The notes below the pieces were generated by a model that saw only the letters and a program-made list of their open reading frames with translations, searched no databases and was not told the origin of the DNA. The translations under genes were made by a program, and so were the position numbers. Shown here piece after piece: positions 18,324 to 27,535 of a stretch of DNA of 64,000 bases. Within the stretch, counting starts at the first letter, position 1, and each line of letters opens with the position of its first letter. The DNA comes from Alphaproteobacteria bacterium (GTDB lineage: Bacteria > Myxococcota_A > UBA796 > CAJQPC01). The DNA is taken from positions 248,001 through 312,000 of the forward strand of contig JACKEV010000015.1 in NCBI GenBank assembly GCA_020632795.1. Reading direction: 5' to 3'.

Positions 18324-18355
18324 CCACAGGTGTAGCAATTTGCATCACACTGTGG
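18324..18355. promoter_or_regulatory. Inverted repeat, candidate activator (enhancer) site
   Basis: CCACAG (18324-18329) and CTGTGG (18350-18355) form arms of an imperfect dyad that also includes TGT/ACA and a central GCAATTTGC. It lies about 110-140 bases upstream of the sigma-54 start point and overlaps the -35 region of the divergent kinase gene. This is the expected place for an NtrC-type upstream activating sequence that could also control the regulator genes. Confidence 0.5.
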
Positions 18356-18370
18356 CGAGAATGTTATAGT
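18340..18370 (+). promoter_or_regulatory. Putative promoter of the histidine kinase gene
   Basis: TTGCAT (18340-18345) and TATAGT (18365-18370) are separated by 19 bases. The start codon at 18379 is only eight bases after the -10 element and there is no ribosome-binding site, so the transcript is probably leaderless. Confidence 0.4.
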
Positions 18371-18378
18371 GTCCCCCA

Positions 18379-19772
<1,394 letters not shown>

Positions 19773-19776
<4 letters not shown>

Positions 19777-21146
19777 ACGGCCACATCCTCCTCGTCGACG
19801 ACGACGCCGCCATGGTCCGCCTGCTCGTGGAGACCATGCAGGCCGCCGGCCACCGCGCCACCGGCGCCAGCTCGGGGGACGAGGCGCTGGAGGTCCTCGC
19901 CGAGACCCCGGTGGACGTGGTGGTGACCGACCTGCGCATGAAGGGCATGACCGGGCTCCAGCTCAGCGCCGAGATCCAGGCCCGCTACCCCGAGCTGCCG
20001 GTCATCGTGCTCACCGCGTTCGGCAGCATCAGCGCGGCGGTCGAGGCCATCCGCACCGGGGTCTACGACTTCCTCTCCAAGCCGGTGGAGATCGAGCCGC
20101 TGGAGCTGAGCGTGACCCGGGCGCTCCAGCACCGCCGGCTGCACGAGGAGGTCCGGCGGCTGCGGCGCTCCCTGCGGGGCCAGCCGCGCACCGACATCGT
20201 GGGCAACAGCCCGGCGATGCGGGCCATCTTCGACCTGCTACCCCGGGCCGCCCGGGCGGACGTGCCCGTGCTGATCGCGGGCGAGACGGGCACTGGCAAG
20301 GAGCTGGTCGCCCGCGCCCTGCACGAGGGCTCCCCCCGCGCCCCGCACCCCTTCGTGGCGGTCAACTGCGCGACCCTGCCCGAGCCGCTGCTGGAGAGCG
20401 AGCTGTTCGGGCATGTCCGGGGCGCCTTCACCGACGCGCGGACCGACCGGCGGGGCCTGTTCGTGGAGTGCGGCGAGGGCACGCTCCTGCTGGACGAGAT
20501 CGGGGATCTGCCCCTGGCCCTCCAGCCCAAGCTGCTGCGGGCCCTCCAGGAGTCCCGCGTGCGGCCGGTGGGCAGCGACCGGGAGGTCCCCGTGCGCTGC
20601 CGGGTGCTGGCGGCCACCAACCGCGACCTGCGCGCCGAGGTGCAGGCCGGGCGCTTCCGAAGCGACCTGTTCTACCGGCTGGCGGTGGTGCGCATCACCC
20701 TCCCCCCGCTGCGCGACCGCGCCGGGGACGTGCTCACCCTGGCCCAGCACTTCCTGGAGAAGGCCGCCGCCCGCAGCGGGCGGCGGGTGCTGGGCCTCAC
20801 CACCGCCGCCGCCCGCGCCCTGGTCAGCTACGACTGGCCCGGCAACGTGCGGGAGCTGGAGAACTGCATCGCGGGCGCGGTCGCCCTCACCGAGCACGAC
20901 CGCCTGGTGCTGGCGGACCTGCCCCGCGAGGTCCGCGAGGGGGTCATCGAGGAGCAGAGCCCGGACGGCCTGGCCTACGGGCTGGTGTCCATGGCCGAGG
21001 TGGAGCGGCGGCACATCCTGGGGGTCCTCGCGGCGGTGGAGGGCAACAAGGCCGAGGCCGCCCGCATCCTGGACATCGACCGGCGCACCCTCTACCGCAA
21101 GCTGGAGCGCTACGGCGAGCTGGACGGGGATGAGGGGGAGCTGTGA
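19773..21146 (+). CDS. NtrC-type sigma-54-dependent response regulator
   Basis: 457 residues from ATG 19773, which overlaps the kinase stop. Domains in order: receiver (phosphoacceptor D53 in VVVTDLRMKG, with the conserved Lys in FLSKPVE), AAA+ sigma-54 interaction domain with Walker A GETGTGKE (170-177), the sigma-54-contacting GAFTDA loop (217-222) and Walker B LLLDEIGDL, then a Fis-type helix-turn-helix (NKAEAARILDIDRRTLYRKL). It is expected to bind the upstream dyad and activate the divergent sigma-54 promoter of the SulP-dab operon. Confidence 0.93.
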
Positions 21147-21149
21147 GGT

Positions 21150-22031
21150 TCAGGGCTCGGGCGGCAGGAGCGCGTCGGGGTCCAGCCCGGCGTCGCGGAG
21201 GGCCTGCCGGGCCTGCTCCAGCCTGAGCGCGGCGGCGGCCCGCTCGGCCTCCAGCCGGGCCTCGACGGCGGCCCGCTCGGCCCGCTCGGCCTCCAGCCGG
21301 GCCTCGGCCTCGGCCAGCAGGGTGCGCGCCTCGCGCTCGGCGTTCTCGATGGTCCGCTGCACCCGGAGGGCGTCGAGGCGCGACGCGTACCGGTGGTACT
21401 CGCGCTCACGGTCGGAGATCTCGATCAGGGTGCCCATCGCCTGCCTCAACTCCGGGGTGTCCAGGGTGCGGGGCAGCTCGGTCCAGCGCCGAGCCTGCCT
21501 GAAGAATGTACACCACCGCTGCTCGTCATCAAGCGGTTCCTGCAGCCGGGGCAGCTTGGGCAGCTCGAGGACGTGCAGGTTGAGGTGGTCGCAGAGGGTC
21601 ACCCCATGCTCCCGGTCGAAGGCGGTGAACCGGTGGTGGACCGCCGGGCTCTCCGGCAGCAGCACCTCGTCCAGCAGCCAGATGGCGTACACCGGCTGGA
21701 GGGTCTGGTAGTCCTCCCCCCGGCCGAGCTGCTCCTGGTAGAGGTCCGCCCAGGTGTACAGCGCGCGCTCGCGGACGGCCTGGTGAAGCCGGACCTGCAC
21801 CTCGATCTGAAAGCCCCGCCCCAGGACGTCGCGGGCCTTGACGTCGACGACGCTGAGCTTGTCCTCGGCGTGGTCGCGGCCGTTGAAGGGGTCGACCAGC
21901 GCGATCTCCGCGATGGGCGGACGGGGTCGCAGGATCGCGTTGAGGAAGTGCAGGGTGAGGTTCTTGTTGGCCTCGGTGCCCAGCAAGCGCTTGAACGCGT
22001 AGTCCACGAGGGGGTTGATCCGGTGTCGCAC
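21150..22031 (-). CDS. Rpn/PDDEXK-family nuclease (transposase-like)
   Basis: 293 residues from GTG 22031. The N-terminal part is typical of the Rpn recombination-promoting nuclease / PD-(D/E)XK transposase-like family: INPLVDYAFKRLLGTEANK, then KLSVVDVKARDVLGRGFQIE with the D-x-K and E-x-Q (IEVQ) active-site acids. The C-terminal ~70 residues are a charged Ala/Glu/Arg coiled coil. No partner transposase or inverted repeats are evident. The gene is convergent with the ntrC-like gene, three bases from its stop. Rpn proteins cut DNA and some act in phage defence. Confidence 0.82.
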   Translation of the reverse strand: MRHRINPLVDYAFKRLLGTEANKNLTLHFLNAILRPRPPIAEIALVDPFNGRDHAEDKLSVVDVKARDVLGRGFQIEVQVRLHQAVRERALYTWADLYQEQLGRGEDYQTLQPVYAIWLLDEVLLPESPAVHHRFTAFDREHGVTLCDHLNLHVLELPKLPRLQEPLDDEQRWCTFFRQARRWTELPRTLDTPELRQAMGTLIEISDREREYHRYASRLDALRVQRTIENAEREARTLLAEAEARLEAERAERAAVEARLEAERAAAALRLEQARQALRDAGLDPDALLPPEP

Positions 22032-22037
22032 GAGGTG

Positions 22038-22053
22038 TCCGTGAAGTCACGGA
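22038..22053. promoter_or_regulatory. Perfect dyad just upstream of the Rpn gene
   Basis: TCCGTGA (22038-22044) and TCACGGA (22047-22053) are perfect 7-base arms with a 2-base spacer, six bases before the GTG start. A perfect -35-like TTGACA lies at 22074-22069 on the minus strand, so the dyad covers the expected -10 region and could be an operator. Confidence 0.45.
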
Positions 22054-22087
22054 GCCCCTATTCAGAGATGTCAACCCGATGCAAAGC

Positions 22088-22114
22088 GGCCCGGACAGAA
22101 AATGTCCGCAGGCC
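22088..22114 (-). terminator. Hairpin after the vWA operon
   Basis: Read on the minus strand, GGCC-TG-CGGACA, loop TTTTC, TGTCCG-GGCC forms a strong stem two bases after the TAA of the preceding gene. It lacks a long U tail but its position fits a transcription terminator. Confidence 0.55.
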
Positions 22115-22116
22115 CT

Positions 22117-23262
22117 TTATCGCCCCAGCACCCGCGCCAGCGCCACATCATCCAGCATGTAGCCCAGCCCATCGCCGCGCATGCGGGTGTCCAGGCGCCC
22201 GCCGCCGGTCCAGGCCTTCATCGCCCGGGGCAGGTGCCAGTCGTGGGCCGCGAGGTGCCGCAGGATGCGCACCCGGCGGATCTGCCCTCGGCTGAGCCGC
22301 ATCGTCTTGAGGTACTCGATCTGCCCGTCCCCGCGCAGGAGGACCTCGCCGATGTGGTGCTCGTGGGCGTCGGGGGCCTGGTCCTCGAAGCGGGTCAGGA
22401 AGCGGTGGAGTTGGAAGGGCCCGCAGCGCCGCACCAGCGTGGCGTCGACCTCCCGCCCCATCAGGCCCGAGGCCATGAAGGCCCGGAAGTCGGCCCAGCC
22501 CTGCTCCTGGCGGGCCAGCTCGGCGCGCAGGTCGGCCAGGGTGGAGACCCGCCGGGCCTCCAGGCGCACCCGGAACTCCGGCGGGCTGTCATACAGGCCA
22601 TACCAGGCCAGCATCCGGCCGAAGAAGTCCTCGATGAGGCTCCCGTGGAGGGCGCGGTAGTCGCTGGGGTGGGGGGTGACGAAGGCCGCCCCCAGGGCGT
22701 CCCCCACGAACACCAGCACGCCGACCTGCCCGGCCAGGATCTCGAACAGCCCCAGGGCGTCGGACAGGTCGGGCACGCCCCGGCCGCCCAGCGACCACTC
22801 CACCCGGGGCGACAGCCCCCGACGCAGCACCGCCTCGGCGTAGCCGGGCCACGCGATCTCCGGGCCGTTGAAGTAGAGGGACAAGAGCCCCTCCATCGCC
22901 AGGTGCAGCGGCAGGATGCGGAGCTGATTGCGCCCCTCCCGCTTCACCATGCGGTGGGCCAGGTGGGTGGTGCGGGCCAGGCGGTCGGGCTTGCCGCCCC
23001 TGCCCTTCTCGACGTGCCCGGTGGCGACCTCGGCGCCGTCGCGGGTCCAGTTGAGGACGAGGCCGTGGGGCACCCAGGCGTAGTAGCGCAGGCCGGGCTC
23101 GTCGGGGCGCCCCTCCACGACCGCGCCGAGCACGCCGCCCGGGTAGACCCGCTTCGCCAGCCGCAGGTCGCCCGCCACGTCCTCCCGCAGCAGGGGCACC
23201 AGGCGCACGGCCCCCCAGACCTGGGCGGGCGCGGGGTACAGGCCGTCGAAGGAGAGCTTCAT
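22117..23262 (-). CDS. Unknown protein partnered with a vWA protein (ARPP-2-like?)
   Basis: 381 residues from ATG 23262, overlapping the upstream stop (ATGA). There is no signal peptide or membrane helix. The start (FDGLYPAPAQVWGAVRLVPL) recalls the ARPP-type accessory proteins described in predicted conflict systems, but I cannot confirm this. The centre is hydrophobic (GLFEILAGQVGVLVFVGDAL), resembling ARG/TPR-like alpha/beta domains, and the last 150 residues are predicted alpha-helical with many Arg and His. Strict coupling to the vWA gene suggests that the two act together. Confidence 0.5.
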   Translation of the reverse strand: MKLSFDGLYPAPAQVWGAVRLVPLLREDVAGDLRLAKRVYPGGVLGAVVEGRPDEPGLRYYAWVPHGLVLNWTRDGAEVATGHVEKGRGGKPDRLARTTHLAHRMVKREGRNQLRILPLHLAMEGLLSLYFNGPEIAWPGYAEAVLRRGLSPRVEWSLGGRGVPDLSDALGLFEILAGQVGVLVFVGDALGAAFVTPHPSDYRALHGSLIEDFFGRMLAWYGLYDSPPEFRVRLEARRVSTLADLRAELARQEQGWADFRAFMASGLMGREVDATLVRRCGPFQLHRFLTRFEDQAPDAHEHHIGEVLLRGDGQIEYLKTMRLSRGQIRRVRILRHLAAHDWHLPRAMKAWTGGGRLDTRMRGDGLGYMLDDVALARVLGR

Positions 23263-24677
23263 GGGGCGTCCTCCAGCAGCCGCGCCGCGCAGGCCCCCAG
23301 CCAGGCCTCCACGTCCGCCAGGCTCAGGTCCCCCACGGCCAGCCGGGCGAGCTGGAGCACCGCCGGCAGGTCCTCGGCGTCCCGCAGGCCGAAGGTGGGG
23401 ATGTGGGGCCCCAGGCCGCGCGGGGCGTAGCGCTCGGAGTCGAACACCGGGTTCAGGTGCAGGATGAGGGGCCGGCGGCCGATCCGGGCGTGGTGGATCC
23501 GGGCCACCTCGTCGGCCGCGCCGGGGGGGCCGTTCTCGTAGCCATCCGACACGATCAGCACGAGGCCGGGCTGCCAGTCCAGGGCGTCGAGCAGCGGCCG
23601 CCCCAGCGAGGTGTTTCCCGAAGCATCGATGAGCAGGGGATCGTTGCAGTCCTCGGTCCAGAACGCCCGCGCCTGCTGCCCTGCAGCGCGGGCGAGCGCC
23701 AGGGTGCCCAGCGCCACGGCCAGAGGGCGGTTGCGCTTCTGGTGCGAGCCTCGGGCCGAGCGGCTGCGGTCCAGCACCAGGGCCACCCGCCCCAGGCGCA
23801 GGGGCCGTCGGGCGAGCACCCCTTCGGCGCAGCGCGCCAGGGCCTGCTCCAGCTCGGCGCGGCGGGCCTCGCGCTGGTCCCTGGGGAGGGAGAGCACGTA
23901 GAGGCACAGCCGGGTCAGGGGCATGCGGCGCAGGTCGACGTCGGCGGAGACGTCGTGCCGGCCGAGGGTCTTCATCAGCCGGCTGCGCTCCCCCGGGGTC
24001 ATCATGGGCTGGATGCGCTCCAGGAAGCGGGCGCGGGGCACGCGGTGGTGGGCGGCGAAGCCCTCGGCCACGGTGTAGGGCAGCGCGTACAGCGCCTCCT
24101 CGCTGTGCCAGGCCTGGCGCCAGGCCTCGAAGCGCTCGGTGCGGTAGCGGCGCACCCGGCGGCCGAGGAACAGGAAGGGCGGCAGCTCCTCGGGCTCGGG
24201 CAGCGGGATGTGGAAGTGGCGGACCACGGCGCGGACGTGGCGGCGGTACTTGAGGGCGTCGAAGCCCAGGTCCCGCCGCTCCTGCGCGAAGGCCCGGGCC
24301 ACCGCGCGGGCCCGCCGGTTGTTCACCCGGTCCCGGACCAGGGCGCCGAGCAGCTTCCAGGCCCGGTGGGCGGGCAGGCGGCGCAGGGCGGCGGCGATGA
24401 GGGCGCCCTCCTCGGCGCGGGCCTCGGGCTCGGCCGGCGCGCCGGAGGCCAGCAGGGTGCGGAGGACCAGGGCCTGGTTGTGGTGGTTGATGCCCGCCGC
24501 CAGGGTGCGGGCGTAGAGCCGCCGGTAGTTGCCGCCGATGTAGCGGTGCAGGAAGCGCAGGCTCAGGCTCTGCGCCCCCGCCGGCCCGTAGTACTCGGAC
24601 TGGCCCGTGCACACGAAGCAGGCGTTGACGAAGAGCAGCAGGTCTTCGGAGGCGACGATGTCTTCGCGGGTCGGCAC
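23259..24677 (-). CDS. TROVE-like / vWA-domain protein
   Basis: 472 residues from GTG 24677. Residues 1-290 are an alpha-helical repeat region whose beginning (LLLFVNACFVCTGQSEYYGP) and Arg-rich helices resemble a divergent TROVE (Ro60-like RNA-binding) ring. From about residue 297 there is a von Willebrand A domain with MIDAS motif D303-R-S305-R-S307 and a later IVSDGYENG strand. Ro-like proteins bind structured RNA in RNA quality control. It is first in a two-gene operon. The TROVE assignment is tentative; the vWA assignment is firm. Confidence 0.65.
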   Translation of the reverse strand: MPTREDIVASEDLLLFVNACFVCTGQSEYYGPAGAQSLSLRFLHRYIGGNYRRLYARTLAAGINHHNQALVLRTLLASGAPAEPEARAEEGALIAAALRRLPAHRAWKLLGALVRDRVNNRRARAVARAFAQERRDLGFDALKYRRHVRAVVRHFHIPLPEPEELPPFLFLGRRVRRYRTERFEAWRQAWHSEEALYALPYTVAEGFAAHHRVPRARFLERIQPMMTPGERSRLMKTLGRHDVSADVDLRRMPLTRLCLYVLSLPRDQREARRAELEQALARCAEGVLARRPLRLGRVALVLDRSRSARGSHQKRNRPLAVALGTLALARAAGQQARAFWTEDCNDPLLIDASGNTSLGRPLLDALDWQPGLVLIVSDGYENGPPGAADEVARIHHARIGRRPLILHLNPVFDSERYAPRGLGPHIPTFGLRDAEDLPAVLQLARLAVGDLSLADVEAWLGACAARLLEDAP

Positions 24678-24922
24678 GGGCTCGAGGGGAGGGAGGGGTC
24701 GCCGGGACCCGGGGAGGAGGAGGTGCGAGACTTAGGGCAGTGACAGAACTGTTTTCGGAAATCGCACCGGAGTCCCGCGGGAGCCCGGCAGGGAGGAGTG
24801 TAGCGGGTTCGGGGGGAGATGTGGGCGCGCCCCGGTCAGGGAGGTGAGGTGGCCTCGCGGGGGTGGCGTAGATGGGGCGTTGGCTGGCCCGAGGCCCGCC
24901 GGTTGGGTCGTAGAATGGGGGC

Positions 24923-25852
24923 GTGCTCATCCTCCTCGCCCTCGCCGCCTGCTCCCGCGGTTGTCACGATGTGCCGACCGACACCGGTGACTCCGGCGAC
25001 CCCCTGACCGGCAACCCGCGGCGTAACGTCGCTGTGACTCCGGACACGGGCTGGGTCCAACTCGACCGGGACGGTGCGGTGTGCGCGACCCGCTTCGACG
25101 GGACCTACCGCTGCTCAGGGCTCGACCCCCGTGACAACCCTGATGTTTCTGCCATCTGGGTGGCCGGACAGGGTGCCATCTTCTGCGTGATCACGGAAGG
25201 ACACAGCCTCCTCTGCCGCCCGAATCCGAACTCGGACGAGGTCGTCGTCGTCGAAGATCGTACCTTCACCCAGGTAGGATTGACCGCCATGGGCAACCCT
25301 GCGGTCTGTGCCCTCGCAGAGGACGGCTCGATCACCTGCTGGTACGACACCACCCTGCAGGAGGAGCTCTGGTTCAACGAAGGCCCCTTCACCGACTTCA
25401 ACAACGGCGAGAACATCTGCACGCTGGATGCTCAGGGCCTGTTCGTGGACTGGGGCTTCGGTGGGCATAGCTACGAAGAGCACGGCGACGGCTGGGTGGA
25501 CGTCTCCTGTGGGCTGGTCAACTCCTGCGCCGTCCACCGGGAGGGCTATGTCTGGTGCTGGGGCTCCGACACCTACGGACAGTCCTCTCCTCCAACGGAC
25601 GTCCTGTTCTCCAAGGTCGCCGTCTCTCCCCTTGCTCACGCCTGCGGCATCCGGCAGGACGGTGGTGTCACCTGCTGGGGCGGCGGTACACGGGGCGAGA
25701 ACGCTCTTCTTGCACCACCGGAGGGCGTCTTCAGCCAGATAGCAGCCTATCCCACCGCCAACTGCGCCCTTCGCGATGACACCCGCATCGTCTGCTGGGG
25801 TGGTTTTGACGTCGCCGAGGGCGGCAAGCTCGTCGAGGTTGAGGAGGAATGA
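24923..25852 (+). CDS. RCC1-like lipoprotein, copy 1
   Basis: 309 residues from GTG 24923. Signal and lipobox: MLILLALAACSRGCHDVPTD (Cys 10). The body holds repeated strands of the type C-A-(L/V)-x-x-D-G-x-(V/I)-x-C-W-G (e.g. SCAVHREGYVWCWGSDTYGQ, ACGIRQDGGVTCWGGG), as in bacterial RCC1 beta-propeller proteins with paired cysteines. Probably an outer-membrane or periplasmic propeller of unknown partner. TAGAAT at 24911-24916 lies six bases before the start, with no Shine-Dalgarno, so the transcript may be leaderless. The paralogue at 30445 is about 85-90 percent identical. Confidence 0.78.
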   Translation: MLILLALAACSRGCHDVPTDTGDSGDPLTGNPRRNVAVTPDTGWVQLDRDGAVCATRFDGTYRCSGLDPRDNPDVSAIWVAGQGAIFCVITEGHSLLCRPNPNSDEVVVVEDRTFTQVGLTAMGNPAVCALAEDGSITCWYDTTLQEELWFNEGPFTDFNNGENICTLDAQGLFVDWGFGGHSYEEHGDGWVDVSCGLVNSCAVHREGYVWCWGSDTYGQSSPPTDVLFSKVAVSPLAHACGIRQDGGVTCWGGGTRGENALLAPPEGVFSQIAAYPTANCALRDDTRIVCWGGFDVAEGGKLVEVEEE

Positions 25853-25889
25853 GGCGCGAAGCCGGCGAGCGGCGCCGTAGAATGCCGAT

Positions 25890-26006
25890 GTGATCGTCCT
25901 CCTCGCCCTCACCGCCTGCTCGTCCGGTTGCCACAGCAGGCCGTCCGGCACCGGGAACTCCGTGCTCCGAGAGGTTCAGGTTGAAGGTACCGCCACCACC
26001 CGCTGA
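25890..26006 (+). CDS. 38-residue micro-lipoprotein, copy 1
   Basis: GTG 25890 to TGA 26004-26006 encodes 38 residues with a lipoprotein signal and Cys 10 (MIVLLALTACSSGCHS) and the end VEGTATTR. The equivalent ORF at 31409 keeps the same length, start, lipobox and end despite differences in the middle, which argues that it is translated. TAGAAT (25878-25883) lies six bases before the GTG. Its signal sequence is nearly the same as that of the RCC1-like gene, so it could also be a decayed copy of that gene's 5' end. Confidence 0.45.
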   Translation: MIVLLALTACSSGCHSRPSGTGNSVLREVQVEGTATTR

Positions 26007-26676
26007 CCCCCATCCTCCACCCAGCGGCCGCAGGTCCCGCGTTGCCCTGTGCGCCATGCTGCTCCTGGCTGCGGGCTGCTCCAGCACGACGGTTGACGGC
26101 GATCCCCTCCCCGAGTTGACCTCATTCTGGTGGAAGAACCACAGCGGAGGCCGCAACGATCCATCACAGATCGAAATGATCCTGACCAGCTCGTCCGCCG
26201 GCTGCCAGGGATATGCCGAGCTGGGCCGCGCGGGATGGAGTCGACCGGTCTCATCCGAGGTCCCAGCATTCCTCCAGGCCCAGTTGGAGGCCTGGCGCGC
26301 CCAGATGCCCTCTGATCTGTGGGAGGTCTGGATCTCTGCCTCCGTCGCAGACCCGGACGCAGACCTGGCGGGGTTCACCGACGAGGACGGGCGGCTCAGG
26401 GGGGCCGGGCCGAGCGTGGGCTCCGTCGACGTCCACGTCATCCACATCAAGCGCCATCCCGACGAGGTGTGGCAGCCCTCCTCTGGCCGCGACGAGGAGT
26501 ACCTCGATGAATTCAACATCTGGGAGGGTGACTTCACGATCCGCCGCCACACCAGCGACGACGTCCTGCATGGCCGGGTCTCCGGCGAGCTGTACTTCGG
26601 CACCGAAACCGTGGTCATCGGCGACCTCAACGAGTCATGGGATGCCGAGCACTGCCCGGAGTTGGATGACACCTGA
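25981..26676 (+). CDS. Lipoprotein of unknown function, copy 1
   Basis: 231 residues if the TTG at 25981 is used; an internal ATG at 26056 also precedes the lipobox but is not conserved in the second copy. After a Pro-rich segment, VALCAMLLLAAGC gives a lipoprotein signal. The mature part has ELTSFWWKN, two Cys (GCQGYAEL; EHCPELDDT at the end) and WEVWISASVADPDADLAGF. I recognise no family. It overlaps the micro-lipoprotein by 26 bases. The paralogue at 31455-32198 is about 80 percent identical. Confidence 0.65.
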   Translation: MKVPPPPADPHPPPSGRRSRVALCAMLLLAAGCSSTTVDGDPLPELTSFWWKNHSGGRNDPSQIEMILTSSSAGCQGYAELGRAGWSRPVSSEVPAFLQAQLEAWRAQMPSDLWEVWISASVADPDADLAGFTDEDGRLRGAGPSVGSVDVHVIHIKRHPDEVWQPSSGRDEEYLDEFNIWEGDFTIRRHTSDDVLHGRVSGELYFGTETVVIGDLNESWDAEHCPELDDT

Positions 26677-26702
26677 CGCGTGGACCCCGCCCGGTAGAGC
26701 GC

Positions 26703-26805
26703 TCACCTCCCCCGAAACGGCGCCGCCCACACCTCGTCGTACACAGTCTCCTGGGTCCCCGCCATCGTCTCCTGCGTGTGGTCTTCCCGGTGCCGCGCCT
26801 TCGGC
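26703..26805 (-). pseudogene. 3' relic of the glycosyltransferase gene
   Basis: Read on the minus strand this encodes the last ~34 codons of the glycosyltransferase at 32225-33445 in frame, including its stop (TMAGTQETVYDEVWAAPFRG against TMARNQEAVYDEVWAAPFRG). There is nothing of the rest of the gene; unrelated sequence begins at 26806. It is a passenger fragment of the segmental duplication. Confidence 0.85.
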
Positions 26806-26845
26806 ACTGAAGACGATGGGTCACTCAGGGGATGGAGAAGTAGCT

Positions 26846-26884
26846 TGCGTCATCCATGACGCAGGCTGCGTCACGGATGACGAA
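26846..26884. promoter_or_regulatory. Two tandem dyads 21 bases apart
   Basis: TGCGTCAT-CC-ATGACGCA (26846-26863) is a perfect palindrome; TGCGTCA-CGGA-TGACGAA (26867-26884) is a second, imperfect copy. The 21-base phase puts both on the same face of the helix, typical of cooperative binding of a dimeric regulator. They lie 148-186 bases before the gene at 27032, in the otherwise empty stretch 26806-27031, which also holds GTG-rich simple sequence at 26929-26953. Confidence 0.55.
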
Positions 26885-27031
26885 GATGGCCTCGCCAGAG
26901 TTTGTCCGTTCGGCCTCTGTGATGTGGTGTCGTGTCGTGTGGTGCGGCGTGATGCTCCGGCCTGATTCTTGCATGGAATCTTACACGACAACCAAGCCCT
27001 CGCCTGAGGGGGGCCGCCCAAGGAGGCAACC

Positions 27032-27442
27032 ATGCAGAAGTGTCGCGTCATCCCGTTCTTTTACAAGCGCCTGATCGAGACCGACGGTGTCCAGGACTCC
27101 TGGCTCTACATCGACCTCGACCTGCCCCAGATCACTGACCTTGGCCCCCACATCGAGGGCATCACGGTCCACACGAACACCGAGAACATCACCAGCAACA
27201 TGGAGTGGACTGTCGTGATCTGGCACAGCATGGACGGCAAGGTGTGGGCGCCCTCCTCCAGCCCATCGGCGCTGTTCACGGCCGTGAGCACCGACGGTCA
27301 AGCCATCCAGGACGGGTACTCCGACTCGTCCAATTTCGGCCTCAAGATGAAGCTGAGCTTGGCCTGCCGCAACACCACCACAGGCTCGGACCGGCGCACT
27401 GCGATCGTCTCGGCGGCCGGGGTGTTCAAGATGTGCACCTGA
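27032..27442 (+). CDS. Small beta-rich protein of unknown function
   Basis: 136 residues from ATG 27032 with a strong ribosome site (AAGGAGG). There is no signal peptide. The sequence alternates hydrophobic and polar residues (SWLYIDLDLPQI, WTVVIWHSMDGKVW, FGLKMKLSLACRN), suggesting a beta-sandwich. I recognise no family. It is the first gene of the unique DNA between the two duplicated segments and is followed by a hairpin and then a very large unknown gene. Two operator-like dyads lie upstream. Confidence 0.65.
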   Translation: MQKCRVIPFFYKRLIETDGVQDSWLYIDLDLPQITDLGPHIEGITVHTNTENITSNMEWTVVIWHSMDGKVWAPSSSPSALFTAVSTDGQAIQDGYSDSSNFGLKMKLSLACRNTTTGSDRRTAIVSAAGVFKMCT

Positions 27443-27452
27443 TCACCTCGAA

Positions 27453-27484
27453 GGCGCCTCTGCGGCCTGGATCGTAGAGGCGCC
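27453..27484 (+). terminator. Hairpin after the small beta-rich gene
   Basis: GGCGCCTCT (27453-27461) and AGAGGCGCC (27476-27484) are perfect 9-base arms with a 14-base loop, extended by AAGG/CCTT beyond a short bulge, and followed by TTTGA. It begins 11 bases after the stop at 27442 and fits a terminator or attenuator before the large gene. Confidence 0.6.
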
Positions 27485-27535
27485 GTCCTTTGACACGGCG
27501 GGTCGAAGCACGCGCGGATAGACTTGGAGGGTATG

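Larger units (their letters stand above)
24923..26805. repeat. Duplicated segment, left copy
   Basis: About 1.9 kb matching 30445-32327 in the same order: RCC1-like lipoprotein, micro-lipoprotein, second lipoprotein, and the 3' end of a glycosyltransferase gene on the opposite strand. Identity is mosaic; for example 25091-25286 is identical to 30613-30808, while the 3' third of the RCC1-like gene is more diverged. Similarity stops abruptly near 26806. Confidence 0.88.

Noticed and set aside
21150..22031. Rpn gene considered as part of an insertion sequence
   Set aside because: No terminal inverted repeats, target duplication or second transposase frame is visible; it is annotated as a stand-alone nuclease.
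24678..24922. Search for a sigma-54 promoter or small RNA upstream of the TROVE-like gene
   Set aside because: No TGGC-N8-TTGC match on either strand and only a 4-base dyad (ACAG-TT-CTGT); nothing strong enough to annotate.
26929..26953. GTG/TCG-rich simple repeat before the cargo, considered as a CRISPR-like or phase-variable tract
   Set aside because: Too short and irregular, with no repeat-spacer structure and not inside a coding frame.
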